A stretch of 64,000 bases of DNA from Pseudomonas veronii (GTDB taxonomy: Bacteria > Pseudomonadota > Gammaproteobacteria > Pseudomonadales > Pseudomonadaceae), in assembly GCF_001439695.1 (NCBI RefSeq), contig NZ_JYLL01000016.1, positions 62,001 to 126,000 of the forward strand, written 5' to 3'. The notes under the pieces were generated by a model. That model searched no databases and had not been told where the DNA came from. It saw only the letters and a list, made by a program, of their open reading frames with translations. The position numbers and the translations under genes were made by a program. Positions 1 through 8,729 of the stretch are shown here, piece after piece (within the stretch, counting starts at the first letter, position 1; each line of letters begins with the position of its first letter).

Positions 1-152
1 TGGTGAACAAAGTCGGCCTGGTGGCCGCCGAAATCCCGCCGCCGGTGGTGGGGGCCGACGGCATCAACAGCCTGGATCGCCTGTGGGAACTGCTGCTGCG
101 CGCGGCGGTGCTGTGGTATGCCGGTTTCGCCATCTGGACTGTGTTGCCCTAG
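1..152 (+). CDS. ampE: C-terminal end of probable AmpE (partial)
   Basis: Only the last 49 codons are inside the window, in the frame beginning at base 3 and ending at a TAG at 150-152. The visible residues end in a hydrophobic stretch (LLLRAAVLWYAGFAIWTVLP), as expected for the last membrane segment of an inner-membrane protein. The AmpE assignment rests mainly on order: in P. aeruginosa ampE is followed by a chemotaxis transducer and, nearby, by the piu genes and speC, all of which appear here in the same neighbourhood. AmpE is a membrane protein linked to beta-lactamase regulation. The fragment is too short to prove identity from sequence alone. Confidence 0.55.
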   Translation, partial: VNKVGLVAAEIPPPVVGADGINSLDRLWELLLRAAVLWYAGFAIWTVLP

Positions 153-168
153 CGGTCACGCTCAATCC

Positions 169-194
169 CTGTGGGAGCAAGCCTGCTCCCACAG
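169..194. repeat. Short palindrome after ampE (REP-like or terminator)
   Basis: Near-perfect inverted repeat of the form CTGTGGGAGCA..TGCTCCCACAG, just after the upstream stop codon. Its GTGGGAG/CTCCCAC arms are those of extragenic palindromes common in fluorescent pseudomonads. No clear U-tract follows, so a REP element is as likely as a terminator. Confidence 0.6.
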
Positions 195-315
195 CGCGTT
201 AACTTTACGTTACAAAACTCCCTTGCGATTTGAGCTATACAAGCAGAGCGCCAAATAGTGGCTATCTGCCGCCGCCCTGCGCCTCAAATAAAAATAATAG
301 GAAGGGAGTTCACCT

Positions 316-2346
316 GTGAAGAGCTTGCTCTATCCCGCCGTCGCGCTGATGAACCGCCTGAGCTTCGGCATGAAGTTCAGTTTGATCAGCGTGTTGTTCC
401 TGTTGCCGATGCTGGCGACCAACTATTTTCTGGTGCGCGATTCCTGGCGTGAATTCCAGGGCACCCGCATCGAACTGCAAAGCCTGGATTTGCTCGGCAG
501 CAGCTTGGCCTTGCGCCGTGACCTGGAAACCCTCAACAACCAGGTGCAGATCAACGCGACCCTCGGCCAATCCGGCAAGGCGGGCGATCTGGAGGGCGCG
601 ATCAACACCCTGGAACAAAGTGTGCTGGCGCGCCTGCAAGGCCTGAGCGCGATGGCCACCGACCCCGAGCAAGTCGCCGTCTTCGACGCCAAGCGCGACG
701 AACTGGTCGGCGCCTTCAAGGCCCAGCAACAGGAGTCATCGCTACAGAGCAAAAGTGCGCTGATCGGCAAACTGTTGAACAAGGCGCAGATGCTCAGCCA
801 GATCATCGCCAGCCAATCCGGCTTGAGCCGCGACCCCCAGAGTGATCTGCGCCAGCTCAGCGAACTGATCACCGGCGTCACGCCGCAAGTCACCCAGACG
901 TTGGGCGAAGGGCGGGCAATGGGCGCGTACTCCCTCGGCCAGGGTTTTCTGAACTCCTCCTCCAGCACGCGCTTCGACGAACTGTTGCAGCAGTTGGAAA
1001 AACTCCAGGCCGAATACGGCTTGAAGCTGCAGGACGCCCTGGGCTCCAGCAAAGCCGCCCACACAGCGCTCGACAGCCTGGCCAAGGCCAGCAACGCGAG
1101 CCTCAAGCAAGGCAGTGAACTGTTTGAAGAGCAGGTGGTGATGGCCGAAACCCTCGACGCACCGTGGCAGGGCTTCTACGACGACGTGAGTCAACTGATG
1201 GCCCAGACCTACCAACTCAATGAGGCCACCCTGGGTTTCCTCGGACAGCAGTTGGAGCAACGGCTGACGCAAAACCGCACGCACATGGTCGTACTGGTGT
1301 CGGCCCTGGCGGCGGTGTTTTTGCTGATCTTTTATCTGTACGCCGGTTTCTATGCCTCGACGCGTACCACGTTGCGGCGCTTGGGGGCGATGATGGACAA
1401 GGTGGCGGCGGGCGATATGACCGTCACGTTTGTCGCCCGCAGCCGCGACGAGTTGGGCGAACTGGGCCAAGTGTTCAATGGCACCGTGGCCAAGATCCAC
1501 GACCTGATCGAGCGCGTCGGGCACACCGTCAGCCAGGTTGAGTTGCAGGCCGGCCAGGTCGAGGCGGTCTCGGCCCGCAGTAACCAGGCGGTCTCCGGGC
1601 AGCGCAGCCAGATCGAACAGGTAGCGACGGCCATGAACCAGATGTCCTCCACCGCCCAGGAAGTGGCACGCAGCGCGGCGGCGGCGGTGAGCAGCGCCCA
1701 TAGCGTCAACGATGAAACCGTCAGCGGCCGTGGCCTGGTGCAGTCCCAGCAAGGCAGCATTGCGCGGTTGGCATCGGAGATCGATGAGTCGGTACGCGTG
1801 ATCAATCAACTGGCCACCGACAGCCAATCCATCAGCAGCGTGCTGGAAGTGATCAAGAGCATCGCCGAGCAAACCAACCTGCTGGCGCTCAACGCCGCGA
1901 TCGAAGCGGCCCGCGCCGGGGAGCAGGGCCGCGGCTTTGCGGTGGTGGCCGATGAAGTGCGGACCCTGGCCCGGCGCACCCAGCACTCCACTGAAGAGAT
2001 CGAGCAGATGATCAGCCGCTTGCACAGCGGTGTCGGCGCGGCGGTCAAGGCCATGGGCACCAGCCATGCCATGGCTGAAGGCACCGTGGGCCAGTCGGAA
2101 AAGGTCCAGCAGGCCCTGGAAAATATTCTCGGCGCCGTCGGCATGATCGTGGATCAGAACCAGCAGATTGCCGCCGCCGTCGAGCAGCAAACCGCGGTCG
2201 CCCACGACATTGACCGCAACATCGTCGAAATCAACCGCGCCGGAGAGCATGCGGCCGACGGTGCGTACCAGACCGAAGCGGCCAGCCGGCAGTTGTCGCA
2301 GCAGGTGATCGAGCTGAAGCAACTGATCGGCGCATTTCGGGTGTAG
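316..2346 (+). CDS. Methyl-accepting chemotaxis protein
   Basis: Inner-membrane chemoreceptor, probably signalling to CheA/CheW. A membrane segment near residues 20-41 precedes a long periplasmic helical region with PilJ-like character. A second membrane segment lies near 322-346, a HAMP linker follows to about 400, and the C-terminal half is a helical methylation and signalling hairpin. The highly conserved tip (IAEQTNLLALNAAIEAARAG, then FAVVADEVRTLA) starts at residue 516. The start is GTG at 316 behind an AGGAAGGG ribosome site. It corresponds by position to the transducer after ampE in P. aeruginosa. The ligand cannot be inferred from sequence. Confidence 0.93.
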   Translation: MKSLLYPAVALMNRLSFGMKFSLISVLFLLPMLATNYFLVRDSWREFQGTRIELQSLDLLGSSLALRRDLETLNNQVQINATLGQSGKAGDLEGAINTLEQSVLARLQGLSAMATDPEQVAVFDAKRDELVGAFKAQQQESSLQSKSALIGKLLNKAQMLSQIIASQSGLSRDPQSDLRQLSELITGVTPQVTQTLGEGRAMGAYSLGQGFLNSSSSTRFDELLQQLEKLQAEYGLKLQDALGSSKAAHTALDSLAKASNASLKQGSELFEEQVVMAETLDAPWQGFYDDVSQLMAQTYQLNEATLGFLGQQLEQRLTQNRTHMVVLVSALAAVFLLIFYLYAGFYASTRTTLRRLGAMMDKVAAGDMTVTFVARSRDELGELGQVFNGTVAKIHDLIERVGHTVSQVELQAGQVEAVSARSNQAVSGQRSQIEQVATAMNQMSSTAQEVARSAAAAVSSAHSVNDETVSGRGLVQSQQGSIARLASEIDESVRVINQLATDSQSISSVLEVIKSIAEQTNLLALNAAIEAARAGEQGRGFAVVADEVRTLARRTQHSTEEIEQMISRLHSGVGAAVKAMGTSHAMAEGTVGQSEKVQQALENILGAVGMIVDQNQQIAAAVEQQTAVAHDIDRNIVEINRAGEHAADGAYQTEAASRQLSQQVIELKQLIGAFRV

Positions 2347-2472
2347 GGTCTGTTAGTAGGATTTGTCCTTTGTGGTTGTGGTGTTTGTCTTAATTTTGCG
2401 ACGTATCTTTTCTGGCGGCGTGAATAGGTGAAAATTTGTTTCACCTGGTCACAGTCCCAAGGAGGCACGGCG

Positions 2473-2901
2473 ATGATCGCTGCATTCGGTATCAGAGGGC
2501 GCTGCGCCCGATGCGACATGACGTTTGAACTCAAGCCTTGGCAGTTGAACGCGATTGCCATCGACGAGCCGTTCGAGTGCGTGTATTGCCAGTCGGGCCT
2601 GCAGTTGCGGTGTCGCAAACAGCAGCGTCAATTTCGTGCGCTGGACCAGTGGGCGCTGGTTCGCCCGAGCATGATCATCCTGACCTGCGTGACCTTGCTG
2701 GTGGCACTGGTGGCGGAGTGGGTGGGGTTACTCAGTGTGATCGAGCAGCTCAACCTTTCACTGGTGACGGTGCTGATCCACTGCCTGGTGCTGCGTTTTG
2801 CCCGCCATCGGCAACGCATGACCCTGGACCTGCAGGCCGTCAGCCCGCTACCAATTGAACAGCTCGCACGCGTTGCGTGTGCTCGCCTGCGCCAGCGATA
2901 A
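2473..2901 (+). CDS. Small membrane protein with N-terminal zinc ribbon
   Basis: 142-residue protein of unknown function. The N-terminus has a two-pair cysteine ribbon (CARC, then CVYC about 24 residues later) that should bind zinc. The middle is a hydrophobic hairpin (SMIILTCVTLLVALVAEWVG and LVTVLIHCLVLRF) suggesting two membrane helices. I chose the ATG at 2473 because AAGGAGG lies just upstream; an in-frame ATG 45 bases earlier has no comparable site. The last 54 bases overlap the 3' end of the convergent tatD gene. Confidence 0.72.
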   Translation: MIAAFGIRGRCARCDMTFELKPWQLNAIAIDEPFECVYCQSGLQLRCRKQQRQFRALDQWALVRPSMIILTCVTLLVALVAEWVGLLSVIEQLNLSLVTVLIHCLVLRFARHRQRMTLDLQAVSPLPIEQLARVACARLRQR

Positions 2902-3630
2902 CGGGCTCAGGCCCATACGCTCGGCCAACGCGGCGCAGATCTCGGGCAGGTGTTCCGGGCTGTTGCGCTGGCCGGGGTGCATGGCGGGGGCCATGTCCGG
3001 TGCATCGGTTTCCAGTACCACGGCTTCCAGGGGCAGTTGCGCGAGTACTTTGTGCATGCGCAGCGCCTGTGGCCAGGTGGCCGCGCCGCCCAGGCCCAGT
3101 TTGAACCCCAGCTTGATGTACTCGCGCGCCTCTTCGCGGCTGCCGGCGAAGGCGTGGATGATGCCGCCCCGTGGCAGGCGGATGCGCTTGAGGGTGGCGA
3201 TCACGGCGGCATGGCTGCGGCGCACATGCAGCAGGGCCGGCAGTTGGAAATCCACGGCCATCTTGAGTTGGGCTTCGAACAGATGTTGCTGGCCTTCACG
3301 GTCGAGGTGTTCGAGGAAGTAATCCAGGCCGATCTCGCCCACCGCGCACAATTGCCGATGGCCCCGCAGGCGGGTCAGCCAGTCGCCCAGGGCCGTCAGG
3401 TCGGCGGGGCGATGCTCGTCGAGGTACACCGGGTGCAGGCCGAAGGCTGCGAACAAACCTTCATCGTCTTGCACCAGATCCCACAGTCGTTGCCAATTTT
3501 GCTGATACACCCCCAACACCACCATGCGCTGTACGCCGAGTTGGCGGCTGTGCGCGAGGACTTGCCGGCGATCGCTGTCGAAGTCCGGGAAGTCCAGGTG
3601 GGTGTGGGTGTCGATCAGCTCCACGCTCAA
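2848..3630 (-). CDS. TatD-family metal-dependent hydrolase
   Basis: TatD-type deoxyribonuclease-like hydrolase of 260 residues, the usual family length. The metal-binding HxH lies in the N-terminal IDTHTHLD motif. Further conserved His and Asp residues appear in LLHVRRSH, HAFAGS and the C-terminal LETDAPDM. Members are cytoplasmic TIM-barrel enzymes acting on DNA 3' ends or small esters; the substrate here is unknown. It overlaps the stop of fruR by four bases on the same strand, so the two are probably co-transcribed. Confidence 0.9.
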   Translation of the reverse strand: MSVELIDTHTHLDFPDFDSDRRQVLAHSRQLGVQRMVVLGVYQQNWQRLWDLVQDDEGLFAAFGLHPVYLDEHRPADLTALGDWLTRLRGHRQLCAVGEIGLDYFLEHLDREGQQHLFEAQLKMAVDFQLPALLHVRRSHAAVIATLKRIRLPRGGIIHAFAGSREEAREYIKLGFKLGLGGAATWPQALRMHKVLAQLPLEAVVLETDAPDMAPAMHPGQRNSPEHLPEICAALAERMGLSPLSLAQASTRNACELFNW

Positions 3631-4622
3631 ACCTCGTGAATGCGCTGCTTGAAGGTGCGGCCGATGGCGTTTACGCCGGGTTGATACTGTTGTTCTTCAA
3701 TCGCAGCCAGGGCCAGGCGCAGCGCGGTGTCGGCGATCAGTTGATGTTGCTGGGCCATGGCATTCACCGGCAGCGGCAGGAAATCCAGCAGTTGGGTATC
3801 ACCGAAGGTGCCCAGGCGCAGCGGCCGCGTCTTGAGCGGGAAGTCATGCAGTGCGTCGAACACGCCTTGCAGCAGCACGTAGGACGTCGTCACCAGCGCG
3901 TCAGGCAAATGCCCCAGGCGCTGCAGTAATTGCTCCATCAGTTGCCGGCCGCAGTCGCGGCTGAACGCCTCGCCGTGTTCGACGATCACTTCACCGCCGA
4001 ACCCCTGCAGCGCTTCACGGAAACCGGCGGCGCGCGCCTGGCTGATGCTCAGCTCGGGCCGCGCGCCGATCAGCGCGATCTGCTTGGGCAGCGGTTGCAA
4101 CAGGCTGCTGGTCAGTTGCTGGCAGGCCTGGCGGTCGTCGCTGACCACCGAGCAGAACTGCGCGGGGTCCATCTCGCGGTCGATGGCGATGACCGGCAAA
4201 CCCTTGGCTTGCAGCTCGCGATAACTGTCGTCGCTGGCCGGCAGGCAGCTGGCAACGAACAGCGCGTCGCAGCGTCGGGCGCGGAACAGTTGCAGCAACT
4301 GGCGCTCGCTGTCGGCGTCATCGTCGGAGCTGGCGATCAGCAATTGATAGCCTCGCGCGCGCGCGCCCTGTTCCAACAACTTGGCAATTCGTGCGTAACT
4401 GGGGTTTTCCAGGTCTGGCAGGATGAAACCCAAGGTGCGCGTATGCCGGCTGCGCAGTCCCGCAGCCTGGGGGTTGGGCGTGAAACCATGGGCTTGGACC
4501 ACCGCACGCACGCGCTCGACGGTTGCGCTGCTGATGCGTTGTTGTTCGGCTTTGCCATTGATGACATAGCTGGCGGTGGTCACGGACACACCGGCGAGAC
4601 GGGCGATATCACTGAGTTTCAA
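3627..4622 (-). CDS. fruR: LacI-family fructose regulator FruR/Cra
   Basis: 331-residue LacI-type repressor. The N-terminal helix-turn-helix (KLSDIARLAGVSVTTASYVI) and hinge are followed by a periplasmic-binding-like sensor domain. It is divergent from fruBKA, the arrangement known for Cra in P. putida, where fructose 1-phosphate relieves repression. A match to the Cra operator lies in the intervening region. Expected role: local control of fructose uptake through the PTS. Confidence 0.92.
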   Translation of the reverse strand: MKLSDIARLAGVSVTTASYVINGKAEQQRISSATVERVRAVVQAHGFTPNPQAAGLRSRHTRTLGFILPDLENPSYARIAKLLEQGARARGYQLLIASSDDDADSERQLLQLFRARRCDALFVASCLPASDDSYRELQAKGLPVIAIDREMDPAQFCSVVSDDRQACQQLTSSLLQPLPKQIALIGARPELSISQARAAGFREALQGFGGEVIVEHGEAFSRDCGRQLMEQLLQRLGHLPDALVTTSYVLLQGVFDALHDFPLKTRPLRLGTFGDTQLLDFLPLPVNAMAQQHQLIADTALRLALAAIEEQQYQPGVNAIGRTFKQRIHEV

Positions 4623-4767
4623 ACCGGGATTTCCTTGTTTTCTGGAGCTTGCCCCGACATTTTGTCCAATCGTAACCGATTACTGCAGACGACCAATGTC
4701 TCAGCTCAAGTGCCGAGTGGGTCTTCAAGGATGCGCAATTAACGCGTAATCTGCCACGAATTCTAGA

Positions 4768-4779
4768 TTAAACGTTTCA
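4768..4779. promoter_or_regulatory. Candidate FruR/Cra operator
   Basis: The dodecamer TTAAACGTTTCA at this site equals the half-palindromic operator described for P. putida Cra. It sits in the fruR-fruB divergent region about 140 bases upstream of fruB, where it could control both directions. Binding itself is inferred. Confidence 0.65.
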
Positions 4780-4917
4780 GCAGGCGTATTTTTGCGATGT
4801 TCGCTACTGAGTGGCTACTGCCAACCGACTGCTCAGTCAGTTTGTTCATGAACGACTTTAGACTGATTTATTCAAAACAATACCTAGTGCGCCCGACGCA
4901 CTAACTAGGAGAACGGC

Positions 4918-7776
4918 ATGCTTGAGCTCACCATAGAGCAGATTTCCATGGGCCAGACGGCTGTGGACAAATCTGCTGCCTTGCACCTGCTCGCTGACAA
5001 ACTGGTGGCCGACGGCCTGGTCGCCGAGGGTTATCTCAGCGGCTTGCAAGCCCGTGAAGCCCAAGGTTCGACCTTTCTCGGTCAAGGTATCGCGATCCCT
5101 CACGGCACCCCCGAAACCCGCGATCAGGTATTTTCCACCGGCGTGCGCCTGCTGCAGTTCCCCGAAGGGGTGGACTGGGGCGATGGCCAGATCGTCTACC
5201 TGGCCATTGGCATTGCCGCCAAATCAGACGAACACCTGCGCCTGCTGCAATTGCTGACCCGCGCCCTCGGGGAAACCGACCTGGGCCAGGCACTGCGCCG
5301 CGCCGCTTCCGCCGAGGCCCTGCTGAAACTGTTGCAGGGCGCGCCGCAGGAACTGGCATTGGACGCGCAAATGATCGGGCTCGGTGTGTCCGCCGATGAT
5401 TTTGAAGAGCTGGTGTGGCGTGGCGCCCGCCTGCTGCGCCAGGCCGATTGTGTGAGCAATGGCTTTGCCGCCGTGTTGCAGCAGGTCGATGCGCTGCCCC
5501 TGGGCGATGGCCTGTGGTGGTTGCACAGCGAGCAGACCGTCAAGCGCCCGGGGCTGGCGTTTGTCACCCCGGACAAACCCATGCGTTACCTCGGCCAGCC
5601 CCTCAATGGTCTGTTCTGCCTGGCCAGCCTCGGCGAGGCGCACCAGACCTTGCTCGAACGCCTGTGTGCGCTGTTGATTGAAGGGCGTGGCCAGGAACTG
5701 GGCCGCGCCACCAGCAGCCGTGCGGTGCTTGAAGTATTGGGCGGTGAGCTGCCACCCGACTGGCCCAGCGCACGCATCGCCCTGGCCAATGCCCATGGCC
5801 TGCACGCGCGGCCGGCGAAGATCCTCGCGCAACTGGCAAAAAGTTTTGACGGCGATATTCGTGTACGCATCGTCGATGGCGCGGTGGGCGCCGTGTCGGT
5901 GAAAAGCCTGAGCAAGCTGCTCAGCCTCGGCGCCCGGCGTGGCCAGGTGCTGGAGTTTGTCGCAGAGCCGACGATTGCCGACGATGCGCTGCCCGCCTTG
6001 CTGGCCGCGGTACAAGAGGGGCTTGGCGAAGAGGTCGAGCCGCTGCCTGTCGCGAGTGCACAAGCCGCCGCCGTGGTGCTCGAACCGACGCTCAGCGCGC
6101 CCCTGGCCGGCAGCCAGATCCAGGCCATCGCCGCCGCACCGGGCATCGCCATCGGCCCGGCGCATATCCAGGTGCTGCAACCGTTCGACTATCCGTTGCG
6201 TGGCGAGTCCTCGGCCATCGAGCGCCAGCGCCTGCACGCCTCACTGGCCGATGTGCGCGGCGATATCCAGGGCCTGATCGAACGCAGCCAGGCCAAGGCG
6301 ATCCGCGAGATTTTCATCACCCACCAGGAAATGCTCGACGACCCGGAACTGACCGACGACGTCGACACCCGCCTCAAGCAGGGTGAAAGCGCCGAAGCCG
6401 CCTGGATGAGCGTGATCGAAGCCGCCGCCAAGCAGCAGGAATCGTTGCAGGACGCCTTGCTCGCCGAGCGCGCCGCCGACCTGCGCGACATCGGTCGCCG
6501 TGTGCTGGCGCAGTTGTGCGGTGTCGAAACCGTCCAGGAACCGAACGAACCCTACATCCTGGTGATGGACGAAGTCGGCCCGTCGGATGTGGCGCGCCTC
6601 GACCCGGCGCGCGTCGCCGGCATTCTCACCGCCCGTGGCGGCGCCACCGCCCACAGCGCCATCGTCGCCCGCGCCCTGGGCATCCCCGCCTTGGTGGGCG
6701 CCGGCCCGGCCGTGTTGCTGCTGGCCGCCGGTACGCCGTTGCTGCTCGACGGTCAGCGCGGCCGCCTGCATGTCGACGCCGACGCCGCGACCCTGCAACG
6801 CGCCAGCGTCGAACGCGACACCCGTGAACAACGCCTGCAAGCCGCCTCGGCGCAGCGCCATCAGCCGGCCCTGACCCGGGATGGGCACGCCGTGGAAGTG
6901 TTCGCCAACATCGGCGAAAGCGCCGGCGTGGCGAGCGCGGTGGAGCAGGGCGCCGAAGGCATTGGCCTGCTGCGCACCGAACTGATTTTCATGGCCCACC
7001 CCCAAGCGCCGGACGAAGCCACCCAGGAAGCTGAATACCGCCGCGTGCTCGATGGCCTCGGCGGTCGCCCGTTGGTGGTCCGCACCCTGGATGTGGGCGG
7101 CGACAAACCGCTGCCGTATTGGCCGATCGCCGAGGAAGAAAACCCCTTCCTCGGCGTGCGCGGCATTCGCCTTACGCTGCAACGCCCGCAGATCATGGAA
7201 GCGCAATTGCGCGCACTGCTGCGCTCGGCGGATAACCGGCCGCTGCGCATCATGTTCCCCATGGTTGGCAGCGTCGATGAGTGGCGCGCTGCGCGGGACA
7301 TGACCGAGCGCCTGCGCCTGGAAATCCCGGTGGCCGACCTGCAACTGGGGATCATGATCGAAGTGCCGTCCGCCGCGTTGCTCGCGCCGGTGCTGGCCAA
7401 GGAAGTCGACTTCTTCAGCGTCGGCACCAACGACCTGACCCAGTACACCCTGGCCATCGACCGTGGCCACCCGACGCTGTCGGCCCAGGCCGATGGCCTG
7501 CACCCCGCCGTGTTGCAACTGATCGACATCACCGTGCGCGCCGCCCATGCCCATGGCAAATGGGTTGGCGTGTGCGGTGAGCTGGCCGCCGATCCGCTGG
7601 CGGTGCCGGTGCTGATCGGTCTCGGCGTGGATGAGTTGAGCGTGTCGGCCCGCAGCATTCCCGAGGTGAAGGCGCGGGTGCGAGAATTCAGTCTGAGCGA
7701 GGCCCAGGGCCTGGCGCAACAAGCACTCACGGTGGGTTCGCCCGCTGAAGTGCGAGCCCTTGTGGAGGCCGTGTAG
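4918..7776 (+). CDS. fruB: Fructose PTS multiphosphoryl transfer protein (EIIA-HPr-EI)
   Basis: 952-residue cytoplasmic fusion moving phosphate from PEP to the fructose permease. The N-terminal EIIA-Fru domain has its phospho-acceptor His at 62 (GIAIPHGT). The HPr domain around 285-375 has the active His at 296 in HGLHARPA. The EI domain from about 410 carries GGATAHSA with His579 and the C-terminal PEP-binding barrel (GTNDLTQYTLAIDRGH). This is the complete soluble PTS chain typical of pseudomonads, whose only sugar PTS is usually for fructose. It is the first gene of fruBKA, with no gap before fruK. Confidence 0.97.
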   Translation: MLELTIEQISMGQTAVDKSAALHLLADKLVADGLVAEGYLSGLQAREAQGSTFLGQGIAIPHGTPETRDQVFSTGVRLLQFPEGVDWGDGQIVYLAIGIAAKSDEHLRLLQLLTRALGETDLGQALRRAASAEALLKLLQGAPQELALDAQMIGLGVSADDFEELVWRGARLLRQADCVSNGFAAVLQQVDALPLGDGLWWLHSEQTVKRPGLAFVTPDKPMRYLGQPLNGLFCLASLGEAHQTLLERLCALLIEGRGQELGRATSSRAVLEVLGGELPPDWPSARIALANAHGLHARPAKILAQLAKSFDGDIRVRIVDGAVGAVSVKSLSKLLSLGARRGQVLEFVAEPTIADDALPALLAAVQEGLGEEVEPLPVASAQAAAVVLEPTLSAPLAGSQIQAIAAAPGIAIGPAHIQVLQPFDYPLRGESSAIERQRLHASLADVRGDIQGLIERSQAKAIREIFITHQEMLDDPELTDDVDTRLKQGESAEAAWMSVIEAAAKQQESLQDALLAERAADLRDIGRRVLAQLCGVETVQEPNEPYILVMDEVGPSDVARLDPARVAGILTARGGATAHSAIVARALGIPALVGAGPAVLLLAAGTPLLLDGQRGRLHVDADAATLQRASVERDTREQRLQAASAQRHQPALTRDGHAVEVFANIGESAGVASAVEQGAEGIGLLRTELIFMAHPQAPDEATQEAEYRRVLDGLGGRPLVVRTLDVGGDKPLPYWPIAEEENPFLGVRGIRLTLQRPQIMEAQLRALLRSADNRPLRIMFPMVGSVDEWRAARDMTERLRLEIPVADLQLGIMIEVPSAALLAPVLAKEVDFFSVGTNDLTQYTLAIDRGHPTLSAQADGLHPAVLQLIDITVRAAHAHGKWVGVCGELAADPLAVPVLIGLGVDELSVSARSIPEVKARVREFSLSEAQGLAQQALTVGSPAEVRALVEAV

Positions 7777-8718
7777 ATGGCAAGGATTTTGACCCTGACG
7801 CTGAACCCGGCGTTGGACCTCACGGTACGCCTGGCGCGCCTGGAACCCGGTGAAGTCAATCGCAGCGAGACGATGCTGACCCACGCGGCCGGCAAGGGCG
7901 TGAACGTCGCCCAGGTGCTGGCCGACCTCGGTCATCAGGTCACCGTCGGTGGTTTTCTCGGCGCGGACAACCCCCAGGCCTTTGACGCGCTGATCGCGCG
8001 CCGTGGGTTTGCCGATGCGTTCATCCGCGTGCCCGGCGAGACCCGCAGCAATATCAAGATCGCCGAACAGGATGGCCGCGTCACCGACATCAATGCGCCG
8101 GGGCCGCTGGTCAGCGAGCAGGCGCAGCAGGCGTTGCTCAACCAACTCACGCTGATCGCCCCGGGGCACGATGCGGTGGTGGTCGCCGGCAGCTTGCCGT
8201 GCGGTGTCAGCCCGCAGTGGTTCCAGGGCTTATTGGTGCTGCTGAAAGACCTCGGCTTGAAAGTTGCCCTGGACACCAGCGGCGCTGCCCTGCGCGCCGG
8301 GTTGCAGGCCGGCCCGTGGTTGATCAAGCCCAATACCGAAGAACTTGCCGAAGCGCTGGACTGCCCGACCGACTCCGTCGACCAACAGGCCCAGGCCGCC
8401 GTGCGTTTGCATGCCGGCGGCATCGAGCATGTGGTGATTTCCCACGGTGCCGACGGCGTCAACTGGTTCAGCCCCGGCACGGCGCTGCATGCCACGCCGC
8501 CGAAAGTCAGCGTCGCGAGTACGGTCGGCGCGGGCGATTCGCTGCTGGCCGGGATGCTCCACGGTTTGCTCGGTTTCGATCTGCCCGAGACCACCTTGCG
8601 CCGCGCCACGGCGATTGCCGCGATGGCCGTCACGCAGATCGGGTTTGGCATCAGCGATGATGCGCAATTGGCGCGTCTCGAAAGCGGCGTCCATGTGCGC
8701 CCGCTGACAGAACAATAA
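7777..8718 (+). CDS. fruK: 1-phosphofructokinase
   Basis: PfkB/ribokinase-family sugar kinase of 313 residues that converts fructose 1-phosphate to fructose 1,6-bisphosphate. Visible signatures are the N-terminal TLNPALDLTV, the substrate-binding HAAGKGVNVAQVLADLG, and the C-terminal catalytic motif STVGAGDSLLAGML with the conserved Asp. The ATG directly follows the fruB stop, and its GGAGG ribosome site (7764-7768) lies inside fruB, indicating translational coupling. Confidence 0.96.
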   Translation: MARILTLTLNPALDLTVRLARLEPGEVNRSETMLTHAAGKGVNVAQVLADLGHQVTVGGFLGADNPQAFDALIARRGFADAFIRVPGETRSNIKIAEQDGRVTDINAPGPLVSEQAQQALLNQLTLIAPGHDAVVVAGSLPCGVSPQWFQGLLVLLKDLGLKVALDTSGAALRAGLQAGPWLIKPNTEELAEALDCPTDSVDQQAQAAVRLHAGGIEHVVISHGADGVNWFSPGTALHATPPKVSVASTVGAGDSLLAGMLHGLLGFDLPETTLRRATAIAAMAVTQIGFGISDDAQLARLESGVHVRPLTEQ

Positions 8719-8729
8719 GAGGGTTTGTG

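Noticed and set aside
742-2322. Long open frame antisense to the chemotaxis transducer
   Set aside because: His/Gln/Arg-rich product with no family features; a shadow of a GC-rich gene.
6241-8169. 642-codon open frame antisense to fruB and fruK
   Set aside because: Composition is typical of antisense frames in high-GC DNA, and both plus-strand genes are certain.
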